A stretch of 64,000 bases of DNA, taken from positions 62,001 to 126,000 of the forward strand of contig JAXHTV010000001.1 of the NCBI GenBank assembly GCA_034189865.1. Direction: 5' to 3'. This document shows, one piece after another, positions 10,011-20,085 of this stretch (the stretch's first letter is position 1; each line of letters opens with the position of its first letter). Under the pieces are notes generated by a model. It was not told the origin of the DNA. It ran no database searches and saw only the letters and a program-made list of their open reading frames with translations. A program made the translations under genes and the position numbers. This DNA is from Pseudomonadota bacterium. GTDB lineage: Bacteria; Pseudomonadota; Gammaproteobacteria; UBA5335.

Positions 10011-10973
10011 ATGGCCGCATCCCCGCTACGCATTGTCTTTTGCGGAACTCCCGAGTTCGCCGTTCCGTGCCTGGATATGCTGGCCGCGTCCCGACACCAG
10101 GTCGCTGCGGTCTACACCCAGCCCGACCGGCCCGCCGGCCGCGGCCGCAAACTCACGGCCAGCCCGGTCAAAGCGCGGGCACTCGCGCTGGGGATTCCCG
10201 TTCGCCAACCCAAGACCCTTCGAACTGAAGACGTTCAGATGGAACTGGCCGGCTGGAACGCCGATTTGATGGTGGTGGTAGCCTATGGACTGATCCTGCC
10301 ACCGGCCGTTTTGGCCCTGCCCACGTCGGGTTGCATCAACGTTCACGCCTCGTTGTTGCCCCGCTGGCGCGGTGCGGCACCTATTCAACGTGCTATTTTG
10401 GCCGGCGATTCGACGACTGGCATCACCATTATGCAAATGGATGCCGGACTGGATACCGGCCCCATGCTGCTCCGCAAGACCTGCCGTATCGCCCCTGAAG
10501 AAACCGGTGGCAGCCTCCATGATCGCCTGGCCACACTCGGAGCCAGTGCCCTGATGGAAGCGTTAGAGGGTGTTGTCACCGGCAACTTACACCCTCAGCC
10601 GCAGCCTGCGGACGGCATCAGTTACGCCGCGAAGCTCGATAAGTCAGAAGCCCGAATTCAATGGAACCATTCAGCGATCGCGATCGAACGTCAGGTCCGC
10701 GCGTTCAACCCCTGGCCTGTGGCACAAACCGTGCTTGAGGGCGAAACGCTTCGGGTATGGAAAGCACGCGCTTTGGAACCAGACGACAGCATCGACCGTG
10801 AGCTCACGCCGGGGACGGTGGTTGAAGCAAGCCGTGGCGGCATCAAAGTCGCGACCGGCCAAGGCGTGCTTGAATTGCTGACGGTGCAGTTACCCGGCGG
10901 AAGACAAATTTCCGCCCAAGACTTGATCAACAGCCGTGACCTGTCCGCATGCCGACTCGGCGAGACGGGATGA
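10011..10973 (+). CDS. fmt: Methionyl-tRNA formyltransferase
   Basis: Transfers a formyl group from 10-formyltetrahydrofolate to initiator Met-tRNA. The 320-residue protein has the N-terminal Rossmann catalytic domain (LRIVFCGTPEFAVPCL), the folate-binding and catalytic segment HASLLPRWRGAAPIQRA, and a C-terminal tRNA-binding OB-like domain. It is 85 bases downstream of def. Its TGA stop overlaps the rsmB ATG as ATGA, so the two are translationally coupled. Confidence 0.97.
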   Translation: MAASPLRIVFCGTPEFAVPCLDMLAASRHQVAAVYTQPDRPAGRGRKLTASPVKARALALGIPVRQPKTLRTEDVQMELAGWNADLMVVVAYGLILPPAVLALPTSGCINVHASLLPRWRGAAPIQRAILAGDSTTGITIMQMDAGLDTGPMLLRKTCRIAPEETGGSLHDRLATLGASALMEALEGVVTGNLHPQPQPADGISYAAKLDKSEARIQWNHSAIAIERQVRAFNPWPVAQTVLEGETLRVWKARALEPDDSIDRELTPGTVVEASRGGIKVATGQGVLELLTVQLPGGRQISAQDLINSRDLSACRLGETG

Positions 10974-12292
10974 GCACGCGCGCCAATCCGAAGGGCACCT
11001 TGAGCGGACGCGCCGCAGCGGCCGGCATTCTGACCCAAGTGCTGATCTCGGGTCAGTCGCTATCGGCGGCATTGACCACAGGACTGCCCCGCGCCGCTCC
11101 GGATCAACGAAGCTTCGCCCAAGCGCTTTGCTACGGCGTACTCCGACACCATGAACGCATGGCGGCATTGGCCGAACGCCTGTTGAAACGCCCCCTCAAA
11201 AGCCGCGATCAAGACATCCACGCACTGATATTGATCGGGCTGTATCAGCTGATCGACGCCGGCACACCAGCCCACGCGGCCGTGGCGGAAACGGTCTCGG
11301 CCACGCGCGAACTCAATAAAGCCTGGGCCGGCGGGCTGGTCAACGCGATACTACGCGCATTCCAACGACAGTCGACTGAACTATTACGCCAGGTGGATCA
11401 AACCGACCATGTTCGCTTCTCCCACCCACGATGGCTGCTGGAACGTATTCGGCAGGCGTGGCCGGACGACTGGGAATTAATTGTCACGGCGAACAATCAA
11501 CATCCACCCATGACTTTGCGGGTCAACCGCCAACGGATCGAGCGCGAATCTTACCTTGAGCGCCTGGCGGCTGCCGATATTCTGGCCGTGGCCACTACCC
11601 ACAGCGACACAGGGATCCGCTTGGCCGGCCCGGTTGCGGTTGATCGCCTGCCGGGCTTCGCCGACGGTTTGGTTTCCGTCCAGGACGAAGCCGCCCAACT
11701 GGCCGCCATGGTACTCGACCCGAGCGCGCAGAACCGCGTGCTGGATGCCTGTGCCGCGCCCGGCGGCAAAACCGGGCATCTGCTGGAGCGTACCCCGGAA
11801 GCAGACGTACTGGCGATCGATATCGACGGCCAGCGTATGCAACGGGTCGAGGAGAATCTGAGCCGCCTTCACCTACGGGCCGAAACCTTGGTCGCCGATC
11901 TGACCGAAGCTCAGCAATGGCCTAAACAGAGCCCTTTCGATCGGATTTTGCTCGATGCGCCCTGTTCTGCCACGGGCGTAATTCGGCGACATCCGGATAT
12001 CAAGTACTTGCGTCGCCCGGAAGACATCACGGCTTTGGTGGCGCGGCAAAGTCGGCTGCTGGATCTGGCATGGCGTCATCTCGCTCCGGGCGGTCGATTA
12101 CTGTACGCCACCTGCTCGATTCTGCCGGATGAAAATGAGCGGTGCATCACCGATTTTCTGACCCGACACCACGAGGCCAAGGCACTGGAGCTCCCGACCA
12201 CGTGGGGACGACCGGCATCCATCGGGCGCCAGATTCTTCCCGGACAGGATGACATGGATGGGTTCTACTATGCGTTGCTGGCCAAGCCTTAG
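10970..12292 (+). CDS. rsmB: 16S rRNA (cytosine-967 C5) methyltransferase RsmB
   Basis: SAM-dependent enzyme that methylates C967 of 16S rRNA. It has an N-terminal NusB-like RNA-binding domain (about residues 1-140) and a Rossmann methyltransferase domain with VLDACAAPGGKTGHLLE for SAM binding. The two conserved cysteines of m5C enzymes are in DAPCSATG and YATCS. The frame is open 21 bases further upstream, but the ATG at 10970-10972 shares ATGA with the fmt stop and gives a 440-residue protein of normal length. Confidence 0.95.
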   Translation: MSTRANPKGTLSGRAAAAGILTQVLISGQSLSAALTTGLPRAAPDQRSFAQALCYGVLRHHERMAALAERLLKRPLKSRDQDIHALILIGLYQLIDAGTPAHAAVAETVSATRELNKAWAGGLVNAILRAFQRQSTELLRQVDQTDHVRFSHPRWLLERIRQAWPDDWELIVTANNQHPPMTLRVNRQRIERESYLERLAAADILAVATTHSDTGIRLAGPVAVDRLPGFADGLVSVQDEAAQLAAMVLDPSAQNRVLDACAAPGGKTGHLLERTPEADVLAIDIDGQRMQRVEENLSRLHLRAETLVADLTEAQQWPKQSPFDRILLDAPCSATGVIRRHPDIKYLRRPEDITALVARQSRLLDLAWRHLAPGGRLLYATCSILPDENERCITDFLTRHHEAKALELPTTWGRPASIGRQILPGQDDMDGFYYALLAKP

Positions 12293-12387
12293 GCTGAGCT
12301 ACCAGACGGAGTCCGACTTCGGTCACAGATCCTCGAATGGACGACCAACTTGATTCCCACCGCACAAAGCCGTAATTTGCGACGGTC

Positions 12388-13761
12388 ATGAAGATCATCA
12401 TCCTGGGTGCCGGGCGGGTCGGATCTTCGCTGGCCCAGCATTTGGCCAGCGAAGCCAACGACATCACGGTCGTCGATCTCAACGAATCCCTACTCCAGGA
12501 GCTGCAGGCCCGGCTCGATATCCGTACGGTGAGGGGTCACGCCTCTCACCCGGACGTGCTCGCGCGCGCCGGTTGCGATGATGCCGACATGGTCATCGCC
12601 GTCACCGAAAGTGACGAGGTCAATATGATCGCATGCCAGGCTGCCTATACCCTGTTTCACACGCCGACCAAAATCGCACGAGTACGCTCCAACGAGTACC
12701 TTCGGCACGAGCGCCTGTTCGTCCAGGACGCCCTGCCGGTGGATATGCTGATCAGCCCCGAACAGCTGGTGACCGATCACATCCGTCGGCTGATTGAGTA
12801 CCCGGGCGCGCTGCAGGTGCTGGATTTCGCAGGTGGGCGTGTTCAGCTGGTGGGTGTTCGAGCCTATTATGGCGGTGCGCTGGTGGGCAAAGAGCTGCGG
12901 ACCCTGCGCGAGCACATGCCCGGCGTGGAGACACGCGTGGCAGCGATTTACCGTCGCGGCCAAGCCATTCTCCCGGAAGGCGAAACCGTCATTGAAGTGG
13001 ATGACGAGGTGTTTTTCATCGCCGCCCGCAAGCACATCAATTCCGTCATCAAGGAACTTCGGCGGCTCGATAAACGAGTCAAAAGACTGATCCTGGCAGG
13101 CGGCGGTAACATCGGCGTTCGCTTGGCCAAATCGCTGGAGCACAAATGCCAGGTCAAGATCATCGAGCGGGATCCGCGCCGGGCCAACGACATTTCCGAG
13201 ATACTGGACCGCAGTATTGTCTTGCTGGGCGATGCCGCCGACCATAATCTACTCATGGAAGAGTCCATTGACGCGGCGGATGCCTTTTGCGCCGTGACCA
13301 ATGACGACGAAGCCAACATCCTTTCGGCCATGCTAGCCAAGCGCTTGGGTGCCCGAAAAGTGATGTCTCTCATTAACCGTGCGTCTTATGTGGATCTGGT
13401 GCAAGGCAGCGTGATCGATGTCGCCATTTCGCCACAACAAGCCACTTTGGGGGCCTTGCTCGCGCATGTCCGCAGGGGGGATGTCGTCGCGGTTCATTCA
13501 TTGCGTCGCGGCGCCGCGGAAGCCATTGAAGCGGTCGCTCACGGCAACCCCAAATCATCCAAAGTTGTCGGCAAAGCCATCGAGCAGATCCCGCTGCCGC
13601 CGGGCGCAACAATCGGTGCTATTGTTCGGGGTGATGAAGCGCTCATGGCTCACCACGATACGATTATCGAGGCTGGCGATCACGTCATACTGTTCGTTGT
13701 GAACAAGCAGCACATCACCGATGTGGAAAAACTGTTCCAGGTCAGCGTCACGTTCGTTTGA
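12388..13761 (+). CDS. trkA: Trk potassium uptake regulatory subunit TrkA
   Basis: Cytoplasmic NAD(H)- and nucleotide-binding gating ring subunit of the Trk K+ uptake system. The 457-residue protein contains two tandem RCK modules, each starting with a Rossmann loop: [13 protein letters not shown] at about residues 3-15 and [14 protein letters not shown] at about 234-247. Each is followed by a C-terminal RCK-C region. It lies 31 bases upstream of trkH, its channel partner, and this pairing confirms the call. Confidence 0.96.
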   Translation: MKIIILGAGRVGSSLAQHLASEANDITVVDLNESLLQELQARLDIRTVRGHASHPDVLARAGCDDADMVIAVTESDEVNMIACQAAYTLFHTPTKIARVRSNEYLRHERLFVQDALPVDMLISPEQLVTDHIRRLIEYPGALQVLDFAGGRVQLVGVRAYYGGALVGKELRTLREHMPGVETRVAAIYRRGQAILPEGETVIEVDDEVFFIAARKHINSVIKELRRLDKRVKRLILAGGGNIGVRLAKSLEHKCQVKIIERDPRRANDISEILDRSIVLLGDAADHNLLMEESIDAADAFCAVTNDDEANILSAMLAKRLGARKVMSLINRASYVDLVQGSVIDVAISPQQATLGALLAHVRRGDVVAVHSLRRGAAEAIEAVAHGNPKSSKVVGKAIEQIPLPPGATIGAIVRGDEALMAHHDTIIEAGDHVILFVVNKQHITDVEKLFQVSVTFV

Positions 13762-13792
13762 GCCGACGGCCATAAACCAGGTTTAGAACACC

Positions 13793-15244
13793 ATGCAGAT
13801 CTTCGTTGTCCAGCGTATCGTCGGGCTACTGTCGATGATCTTCAGCCTCACCATGCTTCCGCCGATCTTGGTCTCGCTGTTTTATCGAGATGGCGCCACG
13901 ATCAGTTTCATCGCGGGCTTTTTGGTGACCCTCATCGGCGGAATGAGCTTGTGGTTCCCCGTGCGCCGGGAAAGCCGCGATTTACGTTTGCGGGACGGCT
14001 TCATCGTGGTGGTGTCGTTCTGGGCCGGACTTGGGCTTCTGGGTAGCGTGCCACTGATGTTCGGGAGCGGCGCCGATCTGGGCGTAACCGATGCGGTTTT
14101 CGAATCGGTCTCAGGACTCACAACCACCGGCGCAACGGTCATCGTCGGTCTGGATACGCTCCCACCGTCGATACTGTATTACCGACAACAACTGCAATGG
14201 CTAGGCGGCATGGGAATTATTGTGCTGGCCGTGGCCATTTTACCCATGCTAGGCGTCGGCGGAATGCAGCTCTACCGCGCGGAAACACCGGGGCCTATCA
14301 AGGACAGCAAACTCACCCCACGCATCACACAAACGGCAAAGGCCCTCTGGTATATATACCTTGGCCTGACGGTGCTCTGCGGCTTGGCCTACTGGGCCGC
14401 CGGCATGACCCCGTTCGATGCCTTGGGTCATGCATTTTCCACCGTGGCCATCGGCGGCTTTTCGACCCATGACGCCAGCCTTGGTTTTTTCGACAATCCG
14501 CTGATCCCACTGATTGCGATTGTTTTTATGCTCATATCCGGTGTCAATTTCGCCCTGCACTTCATGGCTTTTCGTCATGCCAGCCTGACCCCATACCGCG
14601 CCGACTATGAGTTTCGGATGTACATCGCCGGCATGGCGGTACTGTCAGTCGCTACCTGCGGTTACCTTTGGCTTGCTCACACCTTCGAGGACATGGGTGA
14701 AGTCATGCTGGCCGGGATTTTCCATGCCGTTTCCATCGGCACGACCACGGGTTTTACCACCGCCTCTTTCCACACTTGGCCGGGCTTTCTGCCCGTGCTG
14801 CTGCTGTTTGCCAGCTTTGTGGGCGGCTGCGCCGGCTCCACCGGCGGTGGGATCAAAGTGATTCGTTTCTTGCTGTTGCTGAAGCAAGGATTTCGGGAAA
14901 TCAACCGCTTAATCCATCCCAACGCCCAACTACCGGTCAAAATCGGTTCTCGCGTCGTGACGCCCCGCGTTATCGAAGCAGTCTATGGTTTTTTCTCCGC
15001 GTACATCATCGTCTTCGCCGCCATGCTGTTGTTTCTTATGGCAACCGGTCTCGACCAAATCACGGCATTTTCGGCGGTCGCCGCCTGCCTCAACAACTTG
15101 GGCCCAGGCTTGGGTCAAGTCGCTGCGCACTACGGAGAAATCAACGACCTGTCCAAGTGGGTGTTGGTCATCGCCATGATTCTGGGACGTTTGGAAATTT
15201 TCACCTTGCTGGTGATCATTACACCCATGTTCTGGCAACGCTAG
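13793..15244 (+). CDS. trkH: Trk potassium uptake channel subunit TrkH
   Basis: Inner-membrane K+ translocating subunit that works with TrkA. The 483-residue product is strongly hydrophobic throughout. It shows the repeated pore-loop segments of the TrkH/KtrB family, including SGLTTTGATV, AIGGFSTHD, SIGTTTGFTT and GGCAGSTGGGIKV. The glycine in each loop forms the selectivity filter. Its length matches the family (about 480). It is preceded by trkA, and the next gene starts 13 bases after its stop. Confidence 0.96.
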   Translation: MQIFVVQRIVGLLSMIFSLTMLPPILVSLFYRDGATISFIAGFLVTLIGGMSLWFPVRRESRDLRLRDGFIVVVSFWAGLGLLGSVPLMFGSGADLGVTDAVFESVSGLTTTGATVIVGLDTLPPSILYYRQQLQWLGGMGIIVLAVAILPMLGVGGMQLYRAETPGPIKDSKLTPRITQTAKALWYIYLGLTVLCGLAYWAAGMTPFDALGHAFSTVAIGGFSTHDASLGFFDNPLIPLIAIVFMLISGVNFALHFMAFRHASLTPYRADYEFRMYIAGMAVLSVATCGYLWLAHTFEDMGEVMLAGIFHAVSIGTTTGFTTASFHTWPGFLPVLLLFASFVGGCAGSTGGGIKVIRFLLLLKQGFREINRLIHPNAQLPVKIGSRVVTPRVIEAVYGFFSAYIIVFAAMLLFLMATGLDQITAFSAVAACLNNLGPGLGQVAAHYGEINDLSKWVLVIAMILGRLEIFTLLVIITPMFWQR

Positions 15245-15256
15245 GAGTGCACGCCG

Positions 15257-15574
15257 GTGGGACTTGCTGAAAACTTCGAGCGACTTCTCGCCCAAGGGGA
15301 AGACAACAAACTCATCCGATTCAGTCTAGGACAGCATTATCTCCGGATGCAGGAATATGCCGTCGCGTGCGAACATTTACGCCGTTGCCTCACCTTCGAT
15401 GCCGACTATTCGGCCGCCTGGAAGCTGTACGCCCAGGCATTGGCCGCAGACGGTCAAAGCGAAGCCGCCGTCTCAGCCTACCAACAGGGAATTGACGTGG
15501 CGGAGCGCAATGGTGATCAACAAGCGGCGAAGGAAATGCGGGTGTTTCTGAAGCGAATCACATCACCCCGTTAA
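15257..15574 (+). CDS. Small tetratricopeptide repeat protein
   Basis: Soluble 105-residue protein starting at GTG (15257-15259), 13 bases after the trkH stop, with a GGAG ribosome site overlapping the trkH end. It contains about two TPR-like helical pairs: LIRFSLGQHYLRMQEYAVACEHLRRCL and the segment from YSAAWKLYAQALAADGQ to AVSAYQQGID, together covering most of the protein. There is no signal peptide and no enzyme motif. It resembles small TPR proteins that act as protein-binding adaptors, but no partner can be named. Close linkage to trkH suggests co-transcription only. Confidence 0.8.
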   Translation: MGLAENFERLLAQGEDNKLIRFSLGQHYLRMQEYAVACEHLRRCLTFDADYSAAWKLYAQALAADGQSEAAVSAYQQGIDVAERNGDQQAAKEMRVFLKRITSPR

Positions 15575-15760
15575 CCTCGGTATAACCGTTGGGATGCTCC
15601 GAAAGGCCCTCAGAGAGCGGCGCGGCCAGCCGATAGCTCATTGGGCGAACCAGCGATCTGCAGCCAAAATCACAAGGCCTTTGCTTCTGTACGCATGGCA
15701 AGCGCTGCGGTAAGCTTGGCGCCCGCGCCAACCACGCTTCCATGTTTGGATTGACCGTTT

Positions 15761-16708
15761 ATGTCTGTCTACACGACCATCGACCGCGCTGATCTGGAAT
15801 TGTTTCTCCAGCACTACGCCGTCGGAGAACTCGTCCGCTACGAAGGCATCACCGCCGGGATCGAAAACACCAACTACTTCGTCACCACCACAGAGGGCGA
15901 GTGGGTGCTGACCATTTTCGAGACACTCACGGAAGCCGAGCTGCCGTTTTGCCTCAACCTCATGGCACATCTGGCCAACCGTGGAATTCCCTCGCCCGCG
16001 CCCGTGGAAACAGACACCGGCCAATTCTTGCTCAAACTGAAAAAGAAACCGGCGGCGTTGGTTCAACGTCTATCCGGACGCAGCGTCAAACGTCCCGAAC
16101 TAGTCCACTGCGCCGCACTGGGCACTGTCCTCGGCAAACTACACCAAGCGGGCACAGACTATCGCGAACATCGCCCGAATAGCCGCGGCCCCCACTGGTG
16201 GCGCGAAACCGCCGCCAAGGTGTTGCCGCTTTTAGCGGATGAAGATGCCCGCTTGCTGCGGGATGAACTGAGCTACCAGGGGGCGCGCCGGCACCTCAAC
16301 CTCCCCCGCGGCGTCATCCACGGTGATCTGTTCCACGACAATGCATTGTTTACCGGGGATCGGCTCTCGGGCGTGATCGATTTTTACTACGCCTGTAATG
16401 ACGTTCTGCTGTTCGACATCGCCACTGCGGTCAACGACTGGTGTGTCGAGAAAGATGGCAGTCTCGATGAGGCGCGCGTCGGTGCGGTCCTGAGTGCCTA
16501 CGCGCGGGAGCGAATGTTTACCGATGCCGAACGCAATGCCTGGGTACCGCTGTTGCGTGCCGGTGCGTTGCGATTCTGGTTGTCACGGCTACACGACATG
16601 CACTTCCCTCGACCCGGCGAACTGACCCACACCAAAGATCCGGACATCTTCAAAAACATACTCCGGCAGCGGATCGACCACCCCCCCAAATTCCCCGATT
16701 TGAATTGA
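15761..16708 (+). CDS. thrB: Homoserine kinase (APH-like, type II ThrB)
   Basis: Phosphorylates homoserine on the way to threonine. This 315-residue protein belongs to the aminoglycoside-phosphotransferase-like homoserine kinases of Pseudomonas and Xanthomonas, not to the GHMP family of E. coli ThrB. The N-terminus MSVYTTIDRADLELFLQHY and the segment GITAGIENTNYFV are typical. The catalytic loop VIHGDLFHDNALF supplies the Brenner motif HGDxxxxN, and the metal-binding ID follows in GVIDFYYA. A 186-base gap before it probably carries its own promoter. No other threonine gene is nearby. Confidence 0.92.
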   Translation: MSVYTTIDRADLELFLQHYAVGELVRYEGITAGIENTNYFVTTTEGEWVLTIFETLTEAELPFCLNLMAHLANRGIPSPAPVETDTGQFLLKLKKKPAALVQRLSGRSVKRPELVHCAALGTVLGKLHQAGTDYREHRPNSRGPHWWRETAAKVLPLLADEDARLLRDELSYQGARRHLNLPRGVIHGDLFHDNALFTGDRLSGVIDFYYACNDVLLFDIATAVNDWCVEKDGSLDEARVGAVLSAYARERMFTDAERNAWVPLLRAGALRFWLSRLHDMHFPRPGELTHTKDPDIFKNILRQRIDHPPKFPDLN

Positions 16709-16756
16709 GAATACTCGCCTGCTTCGCGATACCCTCGCGCACCCGGCGTTACAGTT

Positions 16757-17671
16757 TCAGCTCGGTGCTGCCCGCTTTTTCTTGCGGCGACGCCGGGGAT
16801 AGATAGCAGGCTCACCGGGCGGACGGCGTCGAAAGCGACGATAGGTCCATAAGTACTGATCGGGAATTTCTCGGATACAGGCTTCCACATCGCGATTCAA
16901 AGCCGCCGTAGCAGTCGACACATCGACATCGCTGATGACAGGGGAACCCAGACGAAAGTGAAGATCGAAACCGCGACCGCCGGGTAAGCGTGCAGCATAG
17001 GCCAGAATCACCTGGGCACCACTTTTGTTGGCCAATTTGGACAGCAAGACCGGGGAATGCGCGGAAACCCCGAAGAAATCGACGAAGACGCCACCGGCCC
17101 CGGGATCCTGATCAGGCAATATGCCGATCAACTCGTCACGCTTCAGCGCCGCGGACAAGGCCCGCACGCCGCGTCGATCGGCCGGCACCAACGTCGCGCC
17201 CATGCGCTCCCGGCTATCGAGAATCACCTGATCCACCGCTCCGGCCTGGGGGCGATACATCGCCGTCAAAGGATAGCGGCTCGAGAGATAGTAGTTCACC
17301 ATCTCCCAACAACCCAGATGGGGCGCGGCAATGATCACGCCACGTCCCCCAGCGAGCGCCTGTTGAATGTGCGTCTCGCCGTGAACCTCGCGAACGGACT
17401 TCAGCACCTGCTCAGGAGACCCCAGCCAGACCCGTCCCGACTCCATCACGAGGCAACCCAACTGCATCATGGCTCGACGCCACAAACGATTGCGGTCTGC
17501 CTCGCTCATGTGCGGAAAACACAATCGGAGATTGGTGAGCGCCGAGACTCGGGCTCGGCTCGGAACCCAAGACAGGAGCCAACCCAATGTCCGACCGATG
17601 CAGTGGCTGACGGGCAACGGGACGTGAGAAAGGAGACGAAGAAGTTGAACCGAAACGGGCGTCCTGCTCAA
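16757..17671 (-). CDS. Lipid A biosynthesis acyltransferase-like (LpxL/HtrB family)
   Basis: Inner-membrane acyltransferase of the LpxL/LpxM family, which adds secondary acyl chains to lipid A or related lipids. The 304-residue product has the family N-terminus (LLSHVPLPVSHCIGRTLGWLL) and the catalytic HX4E motif in APHLGCWE. It ends in a highly basic tail (PRRRRKKKR). Length matches LpxL (about 305). It could instead be a lysophospholipid acyltransferase used for ornithine or other lipids, because the subfamily cannot be fixed by eye. It is divergent from typA, separated by 173 bases. Confidence 0.85.
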   Translation of the reverse strand: MSRTPVSVQLLRLLSHVPLPVSHCIGRTLGWLLSWVPSRARVSALTNLRLCFPHMSEADRNRLWRRAMMQLGCLVMESGRVWLGSPEQVLKSVREVHGETHIQQALAGGRGVIIAAPHLGCWEMVNYYLSSRYPLTAMYRPQAGAVDQVILDSRERMGATLVPADRRGVRALSAALKRDELIGILPDQDPGAGGVFVDFFGVSAHSPVLLSKLANKSGAQVILAYAARLPGGRGFDLHFRLGSPVISDVDVSTATAALNRDVEACIREIPDQYLWTYRRFRRRPPGEPAIYPRRRRKKKRAAPS

Positions 17672-17796
17672 GCAATTTCCTATTTATTGTGATCTGCACT
17701 CGGTAATGTATTGTAGCCGGCCACGGGGTCGAAAAGGATAATCGCGACCGCCCCGACCGCCTGTCAAATACATGAAGAGATTTTCGAATAATCGCA

Positions 17797-17802
17797 TATA
17801 AT
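17797..17802 (+). promoter_or_regulatory. Probable -10 element of the typA promoter
   Basis: A perfect TATAAT lies 42 bases upstream of the typA GTG start. No good -35 match is present at 16-18 bases spacing; the nearest TTG-like sequence is too far upstream. The call rests on the exact -10 and its position in the divergent typA/acyltransferase gap. Confidence 0.5.
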
Positions 17803-17844
17803 ACGCCGTCACTTTCCTGCCAGCCGTCTAAACGGACACCACCC

Positions 17845-19662
17845 GTGATCGAAAAACTCCGAAACGTCGCCATCATCGCCCACGTCGACCATGGTAAAAC
17901 CACACTGGTCGACCGCCTACTTCAGCAATCCGGCACCTTAGATTCCCGGGCGACTCCAGTCGAACGGATGATGGACTCCAACGAGCTCGAGCGGGAGCGG
18001 GGTATCACCATTCTGGCCAAGAACACGGCCATCCGCTGGAAGGATTACCGCATCAACATCGTGGACACACCCGGCCACGCCGACTTCGGCGGAGAAGTCG
18101 AACGGGTCCTTTCCATGGTGGATTCGGTGCTGTTGTTGGTTGACGCGGTCGACGGCCCCATGCCCCAGACCCGCTTTGTTACCCAAAAGGCGTTTGCCCT
18201 CGGGTTGAAACCCATCGTGGTCATTAACAAGGTCGATCGACCCGGCGCACGGCCGGATTGGGTCCTGGACCAAACCTTCGACCTCTTCGACCGCTTGGGT
18301 GCCACGGACGAACAACTCGACTTCCCGGTCATTTACGCCTCGGCACTACACGGCTTCGCGGGCCTGAGCCCCGACGTCACCGAAGGCGACATGGAACCGC
18401 TGTTTGAATTGATTGTCGATCGCGTGCCGCCGCCGGAGGTCGATCCCGAGGGGCCATTCCAGATGCAAATCAGCAGCCTGGACTATAGCAGCTATGTGGG
18501 CGTCATCGGCATCGGCCGGATTACCCGCGGCAAGATCAAAAGCAACACCGCCATCACCGTGATAGATCGTGAAGGCGCCCAGCGACCGGGCCGGATATTG
18601 CAAATTTTCGGTTTCCTAGGACTCGAGCGGGTCGAAGTCCCCGAGGCCAGCGCCGGCGATATCGTCGCCATTACCGGCATCGAAGGCTTGGGTATTTCCG
18701 ATACCTTGTGCGCGCAAGCACACGTGGAAGCGCTGCCCGCCCTGAGCGTCGATGAACCGACCGTGAGTATGGCCTTCCATGTCAACGACTCACCCTTCGC
18801 CGGACGGGATGGCAAATACTTGACCAGCCGGCAATTGCGCGAGCGTCTGCAGCGCGAAACCATACACAACGTGGCTTTGCGGGTTCAAGACACGGATGAT
18901 CCGGATACGTTTCGGGTCTCGGGGCGCGGCGAGCTTCACCTCTCCGTGCTAATTGAAACCATGCGCCGCGAAGGTTATGAGTTAGCGGTCTCGCGGGCCA
19001 TCGTGATCCAAAAGCCCATCGACGGCGAGCTGTGCGAACCATACGAACAACTCACCGTCGACGTCGAAGAGCGGCACCAGGGCACAGTCATGGAAAAACT
19101 CGGCGAACGCCGGGGCGATCTGCAGGATATGATCCCGGACGGACATGGCCGCGTTCGCTTGGATTACATCATCCCCGCCCGGGGTCTGATCGGTTTTCAT
19201 ACGGAGTTTCTAACCGCCACCTCCGGTACCGGCTTGCTCTATCACGTATTCGATCATTGGGGGCCGGCACAAAAAACCCGCATCGGCCAGCGACAGAACG
19301 GCGTATTAATCTCCAACGGACAAGGGGCGGCCGTTGGTTATGCCCTATCTGCGCTCCAGGAACGAGGACGTCTGATGGTCGGGCCGGGCGACGAGATATA
19401 CGAAGGGATGATCGTCGGCCTGCACTCCCGCGACAACGACTTGGTCGTGAACCCGCTCAAGGCCAAGCAATTGACGAATGTTCGCGCCTCGGGCAAAGAC
19501 GACAGTTTGGACTTGTCGCCCCCATGGCGGCTGACACTGGAGCAAGCGCTGGAGTTCATCGATGACGACGAACTGGTCGAGGTCACTCCCAGCCATATTC
19601 GCTTGCGCAAAAAACACTTGAAAGAGAACGATCGGAAACGGGCCAGCCGCACAAACGCCTGA
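17845..19662 (+). CDS. typA: Ribosome-associated GTPase TypA/BipA
   Basis: Translational GTPase of the EF-G/LepA class involved in large ribosomal subunit maturation, especially at low temperature or under stress. The 605-residue length is standard. G motifs are AHVDHGKT (G1), ERERGITI (G2 region), DTPGHADF (G3) and NKVDRPGA (G4), followed by EF-Tu domain 2 and the BipA C-terminal domain. Translation starts at GTG (17845-17847), giving [17 protein letters not shown]. The gene ends 8 bases before the end of the CsrB-like RNA on the opposite strand, so transcripts from the two sides converge on the hairpin at 19678-19702. Confidence 0.97.
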   Translation: MIEKLRNVAIIAHVDHGKTTLVDRLLQQSGTLDSRATPVERMMDSNELERERGITILAKNTAIRWKDYRINIVDTPGHADFGGEVERVLSMVDSVLLLVDAVDGPMPQTRFVTQKAFALGLKPIVVINKVDRPGARPDWVLDQTFDLFDRLGATDEQLDFPVIYASALHGFAGLSPDVTEGDMEPLFELIVDRVPPPEVDPEGPFQMQISSLDYSSYVGVIGIGRITRGKIKSNTAITVIDREGAQRPGRILQIFGFLGLERVEVPEASAGDIVAITGIEGLGISDTLCAQAHVEALPALSVDEPTVSMAFHVNDSPFAGRDGKYLTSRQLRERLQRETIHNVALRVQDTDDPDTFRVSGRGELHLSVLIETMRREGYELAVSRAIVIQKPIDGELCEPYEQLTVDVEERHQGTVMEKLGERRGDLQDMIPDGHGRVRLDYIIPARGLIGFHTEFLTATSGTGLLYHVFDHWGPAQKTRIGQRQNGVLISNGQGAAVGYALSALQERGRLMVGPGDEIYEGMIVGLHSRDNDLVVNPLKAKQLTNVRASGKDDSLDLSPPWRLTLEQALEFIDDDELVEVTPSHIRLRKKHLKENDRKRASRTNA

Positions 19663-19669
19663 GGCAAAT

Positions 19670-19702
19670 AAAAAAAACCCCGGGTGATTCATTCACCCGG
19701 GG
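19670..19702 (-). terminator. Strong intrinsic terminator, minus strand
   Basis: Perfect 10-bp GC-rich stem (19678-19687 with 19693-19702), five-base loop, then eight T residues on the minus strand (19677 down to 19670). The T-tract is on the minus strand only, so it ends a leftward transcript. The only candidate is the GGA-rich RNA to its right, because no protein gene on this strand reaches it. The hairpin alone may also slow typA read-through. Confidence 0.9.
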
Positions 19703-20008
19703 CCGCGTTAGCCATAATGGCTGGAGGTGTTTGAGTCCTCGTGTGCACTTCAGAGCTGAAAGTACGCTTCCCTCCGGCTTCCTGCCTCACCTGGCGTTAC
19801 AGAACATCCTTGCTCCACCAGACTCGCAGCCCTGACATGGTTTCCTTTCCTGGATGAGGCCAGTGACGACCTCAACACGGCATTCCTTCGCCGCATGTCC
19901 CGCACTCGTCCTGTGTATCTATCCATGAATGTTTTGGCATCCTGCCAATTCATCCTTGCTCGCAAGTTCCCTCTTGCGTTGCGACTTCCATGCCGCGTTA
20001 TGCTTGGG
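19670..20008 (-). ncRNA. CsrB/RsmZ-like small RNA, CsrA sponge (5' end approximate)
   Basis: Predicted regulatory RNA of about 340 nt that would bind and titrate the translational repressor CsrA/RsmA. On the minus strand between 19703 and 20000 I count 16 GGA triplets, against 2 on the other strand. Several sit in the loops of short perfect hairpins, the preferred CsrA site: 19962-19977 (stem GCAAG), 19934-19948 (stem TTGGC, loop AGGAT), 19878-19893 (stem CGGC) and 19776-19786 (stem GGC). The RNA ends in a strong terminator (19670-19702). A GacA-type box lies upstream (20068-20085), and TATGAC at 20020-20015 is a possible -10, placing the start near 20008. Length and layout match E. coli CsrB (369 nt). 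The frames in this region give no recognisable protein. Confidence 0.78.
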
Positions 20009-20067
20009 ACGCTTGTCATATTGCCCGAGCCGCAGGGGACGAACAGTCGGCGAAGACAGATAAATAC

Positions 20068-20085
20068 TGTAAGCATATTCGGACA
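20068..20085 (-). promoter_or_regulatory. Probable GacA/UvrY upstream activating box
   Basis: The known GacA box is TGTAAG-N6-CTTACA. Here, on the plus strand, TGTAAG is followed by six bases and CGGACA, so one half-site is perfect and the other matches 4 of 6. It lies about 60-70 bases upstream of the inferred start of the CsrB-like RNA, close to the spacing at Pseudomonas rsmZ promoters. Confidence 0.65.

Noticed and set aside
19670-20008. tmRNA, RNase P RNA or 6S RNA instead of a Csr-type RNA
   Set aside because: None of their conserved cores is present (tRNA-like ends, RNase P CR motifs, or the 6S open bubble), while GGA loops are abundant.
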